This document shows positions 43,345 to 51,588 of a DNA stretch of 64,000 nt, one piece after another (position 1 is the first letter of the stretch; every line of letters starts with the position of its first letter). Source of the stretch: Phragmitibacter flavus (GTDB taxonomy: Bacteria; Verrucomicrobiota; Verrucomicrobiia; Verrucomicrobiales; Verrucomicrobiaceae). The translations under genes were made by a program, and so were the position numbers. Under the pieces are notes generated by a model, which saw only the letters and a list, made by a program, of their open reading frames with translations, did no database searches and had not been told where the DNA came from. The stretch is taken from the NCBI RefSeq assembly GCF_005780165.1, contig NZ_VAUV01000020.1:1-64000 (forward strand), in the 5' to 3' direction.

Positions 43345-44448
43345 ATGTCGATTTCGAATTCCTTTGTTGCACCGCTCAGTTCCAATCGTGATATCGAACG
43401 ACTGGTGCAGCTCGATTTCCTGCGTGCGACGGAGGCGGCGGCGTTGAATGTGATGCAGTGGGTGGGCAAGGGGGAGAAGGAGATGGCGGATGAGGCGGCG
43501 TGTGATGCGATCCGTGGGATGTTTGATTTGATGAACATTCGTGGTGAGGTGGTGATTGGTGAAGGGATCAAGGACAATGCGCCGGGCATTTTTAAAGGGG
43601 AGCGGATGGGGACGTGGCTGGAGGGGACGCCGAGTTATGCGATTGCGCTGGATCCGGTGGATGGCACGACGAACTGCAGCAAGGGCATGCCGAACTCGAT
43701 CTCGTGTATTGCGGCGGTGAGCCGGGATGCAGATGGCGGGTCGCAGTTGCTCGACATGCCGGCTTATTACATGAAGAAGCTGTCGTATCCGCAGGCGGTG
43801 CGTCGTGCGTGGATGGCGGATCCGAGTTTGCCGTTGCATCCGGATGCGCCGATTGGTGAGGTGATTCATTTGGTGGCGCGGATCTTGGGCAAGGAGGTGC
43901 GCGATGTGGTGGTGATTGTGATGGATCGTCCGCGCAATGGGTATTTGGTGGAGGAGGTGCGGCGGTGCGGGGCTTCGTTGCGAATGATTGCGGATGGGGA
44001 CATCACCGCAGCACTGGGGCCTGCGTTGCCGGGTTCGGGGATTGACATTTATTGCGGGATTGGCGGCGCAACGGAAGGGGTGCTGGCGGCGGCGGCGTTG
44101 CGTTGTTTGGGCGGCGGGATGCAATCAAAAATTTGGGTGTCGAGCGAGGCGGAGCGGCAGTCGTTGATTGCGGATGGCTGGGGTGACAAGCTGGACAAGG
44201 TTTTCCTTTCGCGTGACCTTGCGTTTGCAGACGAGATCATTTTTTGCGCAACGGGGATCACTGATAGTCCGTTGCTGCGCGGGGTGAACGTGAAGGGCCA
44301 GGTGGCGACGACTTACAGTGTTTTGATGCGGGCGAAAACGAAGACGGTTCGTTACATGGAGACGCATCACAATCTTCAGGAGAAGACGATTCGTTTGAGG
44401 TCGACCTCGAATGAAGTGTTGCTGAACCATCCGCCGGTTGAAGGTTAG
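43345..44448 (+). CDS. glpX: Fructose-1,6-bisphosphatase class II
   Basis: The 367-residue protein shows GlpX signatures: RATEAAALNVMQWVGKGEK, VVIGEGIKDNAPGIFKGE and IALDPVDGTTNCSKGMPNS, where the DPVDGT aspartates bind the catalytic metals. GGATEGVLAAAALRCLGG is also typical. It dephosphorylates fructose 1,6-bisphosphate in gluconeogenesis. Some GlpX proteins also act on sedoheptulose 1,7-bisphosphate, which would fit with the nearby rpe. ATG at 43345 is preceded by a weak ribosome-binding region. Confidence 0.93.
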   Translation: MSISNSFVAPLSSNRDIERLVQLDFLRATEAAALNVMQWVGKGEKEMADEAACDAIRGMFDLMNIRGEVVIGEGIKDNAPGIFKGERMGTWLEGTPSYAIALDPVDGTTNCSKGMPNSISCIAAVSRDADGGSQLLDMPAYYMKKLSYPQAVRRAWMADPSLPLHPDAPIGEVIHLVARILGKEVRDVVVIVMDRPRNGYLVEEVRRCGASLRMIADGDITAALGPALPGSGIDIYCGIGGATEGVLAAAALRCLGGGMQSKIWVSSEAERQSLIADGWGDKLDKVFLSRDLAFADEIIFCATGITDSPLLRGVNVKGQVATTYSVLMRAKTKTVRYMETHHNLQEKTIRLRSTSNEVLLNHPPVEG

Positions 44449-44486
44449 TGGATGCATTATTGAGTTGGTCTTAAACTGAAGATACC

Positions 44487-45707
44487 ATGCCGACCATTGC
44501 TGTTTTAGGGACGTTTGACACGAAGGGTCACGAGCACGCATTCATTGCGGCCATGATCCGGCAGCGAGGTTATGAGACGTTGTTGATCAATGTGGGCAGT
44601 TTGGAGAAACCGCTGATTGAGCCGGATGTGGGATCGGAAGAGGTGGCGGCGTGTGGTGGGGATGAATGGCAAGAGGTGCTAGGAAAAAAAGATCGTGGTC
44701 TGGCGGTGACATGGATGGCGAATGCGGCGGCGAAGTATGTGGCCGGGTTGGTGGAAAAGGGAACGATTGACGGCATCATTTCCTTGGGAGGTGGCGGTGG
44801 CACGGCGATTGGAACGGCGGCGATGCGGGCGTTGCCGATTGGTTTTCCGAAGGTGATGGTGTCGACTTTGGCGAGCGGCAATGTCGCGCCGTATGTGGGT
44901 TCGGTGGATGTGGTGATGATCCCCGCAATTGTGGATGTGGCGGGCATCAATCGGATTTCGCGGACGATTTTTGAAAACGCGGCGGGGGCAATTTGCGGGA
45001 TGGTGGAGGCGGCGGTGGCGCGGGCGGATCGTCCTGCGGCTGACAAGCCATTGGTGGTGGCCAGCATGTTTGGCAACACGACGGATTGCGTGACGGAGGC
45101 AAGGCGACTGGTGGAAGAGGCGGGTTTTGAGGTGCTGGTTTTTCACTCAACAGGTCAGGGTGGTCGGGCGATGGAGTCGTTGATTGCCAGTGGATTGGTG
45201 GCAGGAGTTTTGGACATCACGACAACGGAATGGGCGGATGAGCTGGTGGGCGGAATTTTGGGGGCGGGGCCGGACAGGCTGGATGCGGCGGCGAAGGCGG
45301 GAGTGCCGGCGGTGGTGGTGCCGGGTTGCCTGGACATGGTGAATTTTGGAGAACCGCAGAGTGTGCCGGCGAAGTTTGCGGGAAGGACGTTTTATCATCA
45401 CAATCCGCAGGTGACGCTGATGCGGACCAATGCAACGGAGTGTGCGGAGTTGGGTCGGATTCTGGCAGAGAAGGTGAATGCCTACAAGGCTCCGGTGACG
45501 GTGTTGTTGCCGAAGAAGGCGATCAGCATCATCAGCGCTGCGGGACAGCCGTTTTATGATCCAGTGGCGGATGAGGCGTTGTTTGAGGCGATCAAGCATG
45601 GGGTGCGCGAAGGGATCGCGGTGGTGGAGATGGACTGCGCGATCAATGATCCAGAGTTTGCGAAGGCGTGTGCAGAGGCATTGTTGGGGAGCGTGAAAAG
45701 GGGATAG
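44487..45707 (+). CDS. Tm-1-like ATP-binding domain protein (UPF0261)
   Basis: The 406-residue protein begins TIAVLGTFDTKGHEHAFIA and shows ISLGGGGGTAIGTAAMRALP, VMVSTLASGNVAPYVG and MFGNTTDCVTEARRLVE, the markers of the UPF0261/Tm-1-like family. The plant Tm-1 protein binds a viral replicase; bacterial members are of unknown function and often sit beside a TIM-barrel partner (phosphoenolpyruvate-hydrolase-like), which is absent here. It follows glpX by 38 bp on the same strand, so cotranscription is possible. Confidence 0.88.
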   Translation: MPTIAVLGTFDTKGHEHAFIAAMIRQRGYETLLINVGSLEKPLIEPDVGSEEVAACGGDEWQEVLGKKDRGLAVTWMANAAAKYVAGLVEKGTIDGIISLGGGGGTAIGTAAMRALPIGFPKVMVSTLASGNVAPYVGSVDVVMIPAIVDVAGINRISRTIFENAAGAICGMVEAAVARADRPAADKPLVVASMFGNTTDCVTEARRLVEEAGFEVLVFHSTGQGGRAMESLIASGLVAGVLDITTTEWADELVGGILGAGPDRLDAAAKAGVPAVVVPGCLDMVNFGEPQSVPAKFAGRTFYHHNPQVTLMRTNATECAELGRILAEKVNAYKAPVTVLLPKKAISIISAAGQPFYDPVADEALFEAIKHGVREGIAVVEMDCAINDPEFAKACAEALLGSVKRG

Positions 45708-45833
45708 CGGTCATCAATCTGGGCGCTGGAAATGGCGCTGGTGTGGACTAAGTGGCAGACTAAAAAATGCCCAAATGTTTTGAATAGGCGGGGAACCCTT
45801 TCGTCAGATGTGGGGTCAATCAACCAAACGATT

Positions 45834-46115
45834 ATGAAAACGATCCTCGCCATTCTTTCCGCCACATTGGTTTTGGGTGCCTTCGCTTCACAAGCTGAAG
45901 CCGGTGATCATTATAGGAGATACAGCAAGTCCCGCTACTGTGAACCTGAGAGAAGGGTTTATGTGCGCGAATGCCCTCCTCCTCGTGTGGTCTATGTTCG
46001 TCCGCCCGTTTACGTGCATCGCCCCGTGTGTGCGCCGCGTCCGGTGTATGTGGAGCCCTGCCATCAACCACGGCGTTATCATCGCTCGGGTTTCAGCATC
46101 ACGTTCACTCGTTGA
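45834..46115 (+). CDS. Small exported Arg/Tyr/Pro-rich protein
   Basis: The ATG at 45834 gives 93 residues with a clear signal (TILAILSATLVLGAFASQAEA). The mature part is rich in Arg, Tyr, Pro and Cys (PPRVVYVRPPVYVHRPVC), with repeated VYV-x-P phrases, a pattern of short surface or envelope proteins in this phylum. No domain was recognised. Upstream in-frame codons back to 45732 lie before the signal and are not used. Nothing is seen in 46116-46402. Confidence 0.65.
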   Translation: MKTILAILSATLVLGAFASQAEAGDHYRRYSKSRYCEPERRVYVRECPPPRVVYVRPPVYVHRPVCAPRPVYVEPCHQPRRYHRSGFSITFTR

Positions 46116-46402
46116 ACGGGTGTCTTGGGGCTCTCACTGAGATCTCATCCCGCCTGGTAAATTTTTTGCCGGGTGGCTCTTGAAGATGAGGAGCAATGGA
46201 GCGGATTTTCCTGCTGTCGTCGCGGGAGAATCCGGTTTTTGTTGGCCTGCATGGCCGTTTGAAGAGAGGAGGTGGGGGCTCGGAATTTGGAGATGATGGT
46301 GATGGTGATGTTGAGGGTTGTCGTGAAGCCGGCGCAGACAGACGTGAGAGTCAATTTTTTGCTGGGCTGTTCAAGTCATTTGGCTAAGCTGGAGGGACAG
46401 CC

Positions 46403-47335
46403 ATGTCCTTTGAATTTTCCACCGTCCGCAGTGATGAACATCCAGCTATTGCCGCCTTGTTGCATGGCTCGTTGGTGCACTGGTATGAGTCAAAGTTGCG
46501 TCAGGGGTATCGATTTGGGGACAGCCCGGATCCGTTTTTGATTTTTCCACAGGTGTATGAAGCGCTGGATCCGGGTGAAGCGATGGTTGCTCGTGAAAAG
46601 GAAGGCGGACAGATCCTCGGGGTATGTTTTGTGCATCGACGCGAAACGCATTTTGCGGTGGGGATCGTGGCGACTTTGCCTGATGCGGGGGCGCGAGGGG
46701 TGGCGCGGGCGATGATGCAGGAGGCCATCAAACGTGCGGAGGCAGAGGGTAAACCGGTGCGGCTGGTGTCGAGTTTGTTGAATCTGGATTCGTATTCGCT
46801 GTATACCAAAATGGGCTTTGTGCCGCGCACGATTTTTCAGGATCTGATGATGGCGGTGCCAGAGGGCGGCATGACGGTGCAAGCACCGCAGGGCGTGGAT
46901 CGAGTTCGGGTGGCGCGTGCGGATGAGGCTTCGGCGCTTGCCGATTTTGAGGCGTCGTTGCAGGGAATCCGTCGTGAGAAAGACTACGCGTTTTTTTTGG
47001 AGGACCGTGTTGGACTTTGGAAGGTTTGGGTGAGTGAAGGTGGCGATGGGCGGATCAATGGAGTCTTGGTGGTCAGCCTTAATGCGGCAATGCCGATGCT
47101 CGGTCCCGGGGTTGCAGGTGATGAGGCGGCGGCATTGGCGATGATCTGGACGGCGCTGAATGAGTTGGGGGGAAAGAGTTATGTTTTGCTGGCTCCGGCT
47201 GCTGCTGCGGGGTTGGTGAGAACGCTTTATGGATGGGGTGCACGCAACATTGAATTGCATGTGGCTCAGGCCTATGGAGATACTCCTGAAGGAAGCGGGA
47301 TCGTCTTTCCGACGTTTCTGCCTGAATCGGCTTAG
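46403..47335 (+). CDS. GNAT-family N-acetyltransferase
   Basis: The 310-residue protein has a first GNAT-like half with LPDAGARGVARAMMQEAI (the R/Q-x-x-G-x-A acetyl-CoA loop) and SLYTKMGFVPRTIF (the Y-x-K-x-G-F end of the fold). The second half (residues 165-300) repeats a GNAT-like order with weaker motifs (ALAMIWTALNELGG). Tandem GNAT proteins of this size often acetylate small molecules or aminoglycoside-like compounds. The substrate is unknown. Confidence 0.8.
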   Translation: MSFEFSTVRSDEHPAIAALLHGSLVHWYESKLRQGYRFGDSPDPFLIFPQVYEALDPGEAMVAREKEGGQILGVCFVHRRETHFAVGIVATLPDAGARGVARAMMQEAIKRAEAEGKPVRLVSSLLNLDSYSLYTKMGFVPRTIFQDLMMAVPEGGMTVQAPQGVDRVRVARADEASALADFEASLQGIRREKDYAFFLEDRVGLWKVWVSEGGDGRINGVLVVSLNAAMPMLGPGVAGDEAAALAMIWTALNELGGKSYVLLAPAAAAGLVRTLYGWGARNIELHVAQAYGDTPEGSGIVFPTFLPESA

Positions 47336-47489
47336 TTGGGCGGTGAGCGAAGAGAAAAGATGAACGAATCGTTCGGAAGTCTGGTGGAAATTGAGGGATT
47401 TGGCCTTCCCAATTCAATAAGTTACGATTCCGTCACATAAGGGCTCCGTGCTTGCCCGATGGTCAATCGCCCCGGAAGATCGCGGCCCA

Positions 47490-48041
47490 ATGTCCGAGCC
47501 CACTGTTTCTGATCCATCCGAATTCCCTCCTAATGCCAATCAAGATTCGATGACCGGGAACGCGATCTATCTGCTGCGCACGGTTCATCAGCATCACGTG
47601 GCCCTCAGTGCGCTTGCCGATCAGAAGGCCAGCTTTCTTCTTGGTGGAACCATCGTGATCCTCGGTTTCGTCGCGACGGCGAATCAGCAAGCCTCCATCG
47701 GCCTGCCATTTCTTGTTTTGGCAGCGGGATCGGTTCTTGCATTGGTGTTCTGCTGTCTGACTTTGATCCCGCGGATCCGTTTTCATGACCCGAAACAACC
47801 CGGATTTAACCTGCTATTTTGCAGTCACTTCATCAACTTGAGCGAGGATGAGTTCATTCGCCGGATGAAGGCGACCATTGATCGCGACGCGTCAATTTCT
47901 GAAGCCTTGTCACGAGACATTTATCAGATGGGCGGCATCATTGTCCGTCGCAAATTGAAGACCCTGAGGTTTGCCTACGGGGCCTTTCTGGCAGGGATTA
48001 TCGCCTGCGTCGTTGGCTGTGTGTTGCAGGCGATTTTTTGA
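47490..48041 (+). CDS. Two-helix membrane protein, Pycsar-effector (PycTM/DUF5706)-like
   Basis: From ATG 47490 (a GTG at 47448 is the alternative) the 183-residue protein has YLLRTVHQHHVALSALADQK, then two membrane helices (FLLGGTIVILGFVATAN; FLVLAAGSVLALVFCCLTLI). A cytoplasmic segment with FINLSEDEFIRRMKATIDRD follows, then a C-terminal helix. The order helix with A-D-x-K, two membrane spans, then F..L..EEF and a final ALSRDIYQMGGIIVRRKLK is that of the Pycsar effector membrane domain, which disrupts the membrane in response to cyclic nucleotides in phage defence. No pyrimidine cyclase gene is in the window. It ends 20 bp before the duplicated tRNA-Thr end of the island. Confidence 0.65.
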   Translation: MSEPTVSDPSEFPPNANQDSMTGNAIYLLRTVHQHHVALSALADQKASFLLGGTIVILGFVATANQQASIGLPFLVLAAGSVLALVFCCLTLIPRIRFHDPKQPGFNLLFCSHFINLSEDEFIRRMKATIDRDASISEALSRDIYQMGGIIVRRKLKTLRFAYGAFLAGIIACVVGCVLQAIF

Positions 48042-48060
48042 GAAGCGTTTTCCTGGCAGG

Positions 48061-48101
48061 AATGGAGCCGGTTGTCGGACTCGAATCGAGACCTGCTGAT
48101 T
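48061..48101. repeat. Duplicated 3' end of tRNA-Thr (attL-like site)
   Basis: The first 25 bases (AATGGAGCCGGTTGTCGGAC plus TCGAA) are identical to 51426-51450, the 3' end of the tRNA-Thr gene with encoded CCA. The following 16 bases match 51451-51467 with one substitution and one missing base. A tRNA 3'-end copy at a distance of 3.4 kb is the usual footprint of site-specific integration. Confidence 0.85.
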
Positions 48102-48191
48102 GAAAACCTCCCACCGAATCACACGGAAGCGCCGCCGCTTTTAAGGCGTCAACAGAAAGCACTCGCCGTGCAACAAGAGCGTTTGGCAGCA

Positions 48192-48673
48192 ATGCCGACC
48201 ACTGAGGAGGTTGCCGCCTTCCGTGCAAAGGTGGAAGCCTTGCTTGGCGGGTCGAAGGCATTCACCGCGCTTGCTGGCCAACGGATCAAGATCGGCGTGG
48301 AGATCGGTCGACAGGTCAATCAGTGGATGCCGCGCATTCCCTACGCCAAGCGGGGCGACTGGTTCGCCGAGAATCTGCCTAGCATCAATCGTTGCATCCA
48401 CGGCTTCAACGCCTGGCTGCCAAAGTGGAGGGCGGAAATTTCGATTTAAGGCAGGCCAGCAACCTCCATCAAGCGTTCATCCTATCTGGTGCATTGCCAG
48501 CGAACACGCAGCGCGGGAAGTCCATCCGTGACGCATGGATGCGCCCCGTCACATGGGCACGCCGGGTGAAGCTGAAGATCCTTCAAGAGAACATCGAAGC
48601 CTACACCCCCGCGCAGAAGGTGGAGTTAAAGGAGGCGGTGGGGCCGCTGGTGGAGTTGTATGGGCGGTTGTAG
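48192..48673 (+). pseudogene. Frame-broken gene at island start (DUF3102-like region)
   Basis: The frame from 48072 (first codons inside the tRNA copy; first internal ATG at 48192) gives TEEVAAFRAKVEALLGGSKA and IGRQVNQWMPRIPYAKRG, then WFAENLPSINRCIHGFNAWL, and stops at 48449. A second frame overlapping from about 48422 continues as VEGGNFDLRQASNLHQAFIL to 48673. Together they look like one gene of about 160-200 residues split by a frameshift at about 48425-48445. The first part resembles DUF3102-like regulators of mobile elements, without certainty. Its 5' end may have been replaced by the att site. Confidence 0.45.
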
Positions 48674-48713
48674 AGGGGTGATTACGAGAATCCGAGAGTG
48701 AGGATTGTTTCGA

Positions 48714-49316
48714 CTATGAGGAGCCGATTAATTTTTCTTTAATCAGACGTATCTCTATCACAGTTGTAGACACCGCAAAGTGGCCCGCAAGGGCATCCAC
48801 GGCCTCTACAAGGATGCCCTCCTCAATGGGTTTGGATGAGTCCACGTAAAGCGCCAATCGGGAACTCAACTCATTGCGTGGGACCAACAATGCACCAGCA
48901 AATTCATTCGCATGATATTCCAGGAAACTATATTCTCGTTCCGGAATCTCGGAATAGAATTCCCTCAACTTTTTCTCATCTTTCGGGAACTGTTCAGCCA
49001 ACTCGCGATGTAATACATAGTGTCCGATTTCATGAGCCACACTGTATCGCATTCGCCCATGAAATCGACCCTGCATATATTGATCCCGATCGACGGCAAG
49101 CGTGTTGAAATCTATCCCCAGTAAGGCATCAACTCCAAGGTCATTTAGGAGATTATCTACAACGCGCATTTCCAAACCTAAACCAAACTCAGCTATGGCC
49201 AGGACGTCGATTGGGTAATCACCACTGGGCCAAAATTCTTCTCGGAATTCATCAGCGCGAGACCAGCAAACTTTGGCAGGATAATAAGGGGCTCGAAAAA
49301 GTGGAGGATCAGGCAT
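48714..49316 (-). CDS. ImmA/IrrE-family metallopeptidase
   Basis: The 200-residue protein contains YSVAHEIGHYVLHRE (HExxH with the second His further on) and FLEYHANEFAGALLVP, where the Glu of the H-x-N-E-F segment completes the zinc site. This is the ImmA/IrrE (M78) type, which cleaves an XRE-type repressor after DNA damage or another signal. The XRE gene lies 8 bp upstream on the same strand, the usual partner. In ICE-type elements such a pair controls excision. It may also act as a toxin-antitoxin-like module. Confidence 0.9.
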   Translation of the reverse strand: MPDPPLFRAPYYPAKVCWSRADEFREEFWPSGDYPIDVLAIAEFGLGLEMRVVDNLLNDLGVDALLGIDFNTLAVDRDQYMQGRFHGRMRYSVAHEIGHYVLHRELAEQFPKDEKKLREFYSEIPEREYSFLEYHANEFAGALLVPRNELSSRLALYVDSSKPIEEGILVEAVDALAGHFAVSTTVIEIRLIKEKLIGSS

Positions 49317-49324
49317 ATAAACAA

Positions 49325-49705
49325 TTAGCTATTCTGAATTTTCTCAATGATGGCCTGCATCTCCTCATCTGTTGGCTTTTTACCCCTAAGAGTTCTGAAA
49401 AAAGCTGGTAAAAATTTCACAATGGAATCTTCATTCATAAGATCGCTAGGGATCTTTCCTCGATCCGCCGCCGCGTGATCAAAAAAACGAAGCCAAGCGT
49501 CATCGCCTTCAATTAAACCCAGAGCGGTCGCGTATCGCTCTAAAATCGCTCTATCGTGAGGAGGCGGCAAAAGGCCTCGCTCGATTCTACTAATATTTCC
49601 CGGGTCAGCTTGTGCGGCGATGCTGAAGCTACGCAGTGATATTTTCTTGAGCATCCTCAGAGATTTAAGGTAGCCCCCGAATGTAGTGATGGTCGTTTGA
49701 TTCAT
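49325..49705 (-). CDS. XRE-family helix-turn-helix regulator, partner of ImmA-type protease
   Basis: The ATG at 49705 is chosen over one eight codons upstream because TTFGGYLKSLRMLKKISLR begins the domain. The helix-turn-helix is SLRSFSIAAQADPGNISRIE followed by RGLLPP, as in cI/Xre proteins. The last 60 residues are acidic and probably the protease-sensitive or dimerisation part. It is first in a two-gene unit with the ImmA-type gene, so it should repress this unit and perhaps the lost integration genes. The region upstream (49706-49978) is AT-rich and gene-poor. Confidence 0.88.
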   Translation of the reverse strand: MNQTTITTFGGYLKSLRMLKKISLRSFSIAAQADPGNISRIERGLLPPPHDRAILERYATALGLIEGDDAWLRFFDHAAADRGKIPSDLMNEDSIVKFLPAFFRTLRGKKPTDEEMQAIIEKIQNS

Positions 49706-49808
49706 TGGGAATAAGGGTATGGGGATCACATATTAACTACGAATGTTGTATAAAATCAACAACAAGATTCAATCATGCACCTAATAAATGGTTCAAAAGA
49801 ACACATTT

Positions 49809-49913
49809 ATGGAAATATGTGAGGCTTTCGAGGCAGGCGATCAAGCCCTCCAGTATATCAAACTAGCTGCTGAAATGTGGAACGAGTGGAACCCCCTGAA
49901 CGTCACTGGCTAA
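49809..49913 (+). CDS. Possible 34-codon ORF
   Basis: ATG at 49809 opens EICEAFEAGDQALQYIKLAA, and the frame ends at TAA 49911-49913. It reads like natural protein but is too short to assign and could be a remnant of a larger island gene. Confidence 0.2.
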   Translation: MEICEAFEAGDQALQYIKLAAEMWNEWNPLNVTG

Positions 49914-49978
49914 CCTCTCGCCACCTCACTAACACGGCGTTGGAAACCAGGAAGAGGGCGATGTGATCCGCACCCCTT

Positions 49979-50374
49979 TCAAAGTCGGGTGAGCTGAAGG
50001 AACTGGTTGGCCGTGTTGCACCGCCGCTCTGACGTTTCATCGTCGCTCCCAGCGTTCACGAACAGCCACAAGCCACACTCATCGAACCACTGCACCGCCT
50101 CGGCGCAGTCGAGGGGCTGCCACTTTCCACCGATCCAAATCTGATAGTCCAGATCGATCTCGGCCTCGTCGACCACCACGCCGCGCCCTCGCTCGTCTTG
50201 AATGGCGAACCTACCAGAAGCGCACCCCAGCACGGTGACCGCCACCCCATCTTCCCAGGTTGCATCAAGCTCGCATTCATCCAATCGGTGGAACCTGCCA
50301 ACCATTCCCGGCATCGGTCGCAGCTTATGCACGCCGGGAACTGAACTGAAATCAATCGCGTTCATATTGTTCAT
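49979..50374 (-). CDS. Hypothetical protein (131 aa) of the island
   Basis: The acidic protein from ATG 50374 (a second Met follows after two Asn residues) contains DATWEDGVAVTVLGCASGRF and YQIWIGGKWQPLDCAEAVQ, a beta-rich pattern with no recognised family. Its start is embedded in an inverted repeat (TGTTCAT/ATGAACA), which suggests local regulation. No functional clue is available from neighbours. Confidence 0.45.
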   Translation of the reverse strand: MNNMNAIDFSSVPGVHKLRPMPGMVGRFHRLDECELDATWEDGVAVTVLGCASGRFAIQDERGRGVVVDEAEIDLDYQIWIGGKWQPLDCAEAVQWFDECGLWLFVNAGSDDETSERRCNTANQFLQLTRL

Positions 50375-50392
50375 TAGAACACTTTATGAACA
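50369..50392. promoter_or_regulatory. Inverted repeat over the start of the 131-aa gene
   Basis: TGTTCAT (50369-50375) and ATGAACA (50386-50392) form a 7-bp perfect inverted repeat spaced by 10 bp, spanning the start codon. It looks like an operator, perhaps for the island's XRE protein, but this is inference. Confidence 0.4.
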
Positions 50393-50456
50393 GCGGTTCA
50401 AGTTTTGGTTTCCGCTCGCGATTTTTTGGGGAGAGATGCAGCGCTGGGCAAGTCAG

Positions 50457-51152
50457 CTATGGGGTTCTGTTCTTTTTTTGGCCCTCGTAATTCAACACCT
50501 CGAAGCTTTTGACTGTGCTTTTTGACCCAAGAACGGTTGTGTAGGAGAAAGTTCCATCTGGTGTAGCCTGCACGCGGAACATTGCATCATCGAACAACCC
50601 TACTGGCAGATTGCCAAATAAATACATGGGTGGACCTGAGGGAGCCAAGCCGCCCGAACCGACGCCTCCTCCACCGCCTACTGCCGCCATGCTGCTGGCG
50701 ACGGGACGACCCGGGCCCATTTGTTCTGCAATCACCCCCTTTTTATCGACCGAAATCACTCTCACGAGCATCGTCACTGACTTAGCCAATTTTGCCTGAT
50801 GGTCTTTGTTTGCCTGAATGCGGTCATTTTCCGCTTGCCTGATTCGCTTGACCTCCTCCTCCTCTTTCATCGCAGCGGCCGCCATTTCTTTTCGATGTTT
50901 CGCCGCCGCTTCAGAATCAAACGCAAACCTCTGTTGAATTTCAGTCGGGAGTTTTTCGAACGGCACTTTCACAGTTCCGGAATCATGAACAAATCGAAGG
51001 CCGTCAGGATCAACTTTTGTGAGGGTTGCGTTCGTGTAGACGGTCTCTCCCCCGAAGTCTTTTTTGACGCGTAACTCGTCCAATTTCAATTCAGCGACTT
51101 GAGCAAATGCCGAAGTGGACAAAATGAAGACGAGAGAAAGAGCGACTTTCAT
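50457..51152 (-). CDS. Exported SHD1-like protein of unknown function
   Basis: The ATG at 51152 gives a signal peptide VALSLVFILSTSAFAQ; longer starts up to 51299 read through non-coding-looking sequence. Next comes ELKLDELRVKKDFGGETVYT, then VDPDGLRFVHDSGTVKVPFE and KLPTEIQQRFAFD, an SHD1-like beta domain common in Verrucomicrobiota exported proteins. A basic/acidic helix and a Gly-rich linker follow. Function is unknown. Although it lies inside the tRNA-bounded segment, the family is chromosomal in style. Nothing is seen in 51153-51427. Confidence 0.6.
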   Translation of the reverse strand: MKVALSLVFILSTSAFAQVAELKLDELRVKKDFGGETVYTNATLTKVDPDGLRFVHDSGTVKVPFEKLPTEIQQRFAFDSEAAAKHRKEMAAAAMKEEEEVKRIRQAENDRIQANKDHQAKLAKSVTMLVRVISVDKKGVIAEQMGPGRPVASSMAAVGGGGGVGSGGLAPSGPPMYLFGNLPVGLFDDAMFRVQATPDGTFSYTTVLGSKSTVKSFEVLNYEGQKKNRTP

Positions 51153-51427
51153 AAGGGCAAATATTAGATTCTTTGAGGCAAAGCAGCAATTATTTTCAAT
51201 CTTCAAGCCGTGCAAATTAAATGGAGGTGATGAGCCGATGGCTATGGCGACAGCATACCCTGATCGGGGAGAGGTGGTCACCGCTGGCGATGGCGGCAAC
51301 TGACAACTGTTGTCTCGAATATGGCTGAGTCAGAAATGGGACAAGCCATCAAAAGGGAGAATTTCAAAAGTGTCCAAGTCTGATTTTTACATGAACACCG
51401 TGAACATCCATAATCGTTGATTCTGAA

Positions 51428-51503
51428 TGGAGCCGGTTGTCGGACTCGAACCGACGACCTGCTGATTACAAATCAGCTGCTCTACCAACTGAGCTAAACC
51501 GGC
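51428..51503 (-). tRNA. tRNA-Thr (anticodon TGT), CCA encoded
   Basis: The minus strand folds as a 76-nt tRNA: acceptor GCCGGTT/AACCGGC, D-arm GCTCAGTTGGTAGAGC, anticodon stem GCTGA/TCAGC around loop TTTGTAA with anticodon TGT, T-arm GTCGG/CCGAC with GTTCGAGTC, discriminator T and encoded CCA. The 3' end is duplicated at 48061-48101, marking it as an integration target. Confidence 0.95.
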
Positions 51504-51588
51504 TTTGATTTTCAAAGTTCTGCCTTGCGGCGGGAGGGTTGGGAATATGGACGGAATCGCTGGATCGGCAAATGATTTTGACGGCAGG

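Larger units (their letters stand above)
48061..51467. mobile_element. Small genomic island between tRNA-Thr-derived direct repeats
   Basis: The island is bracketed by the duplicated tRNA-Thr 3' end (48061-48101) and the intact gene (repeat part 51426-51467). Inside are a frame-broken gene, an ImmA/IrrE-type protease, an XRE regulator, two proteins of unknown function and less G-skewed DNA. No integrase is visible, so the element is decayed or was excised incompletely. Confidence 0.7.

Noticed and set aside
47448-51300. A complete Pycsar or CBASS defence operon
   Set aside because: Only a possible effector is present; no cyclase or CD-NTase motif is seen within several kb.
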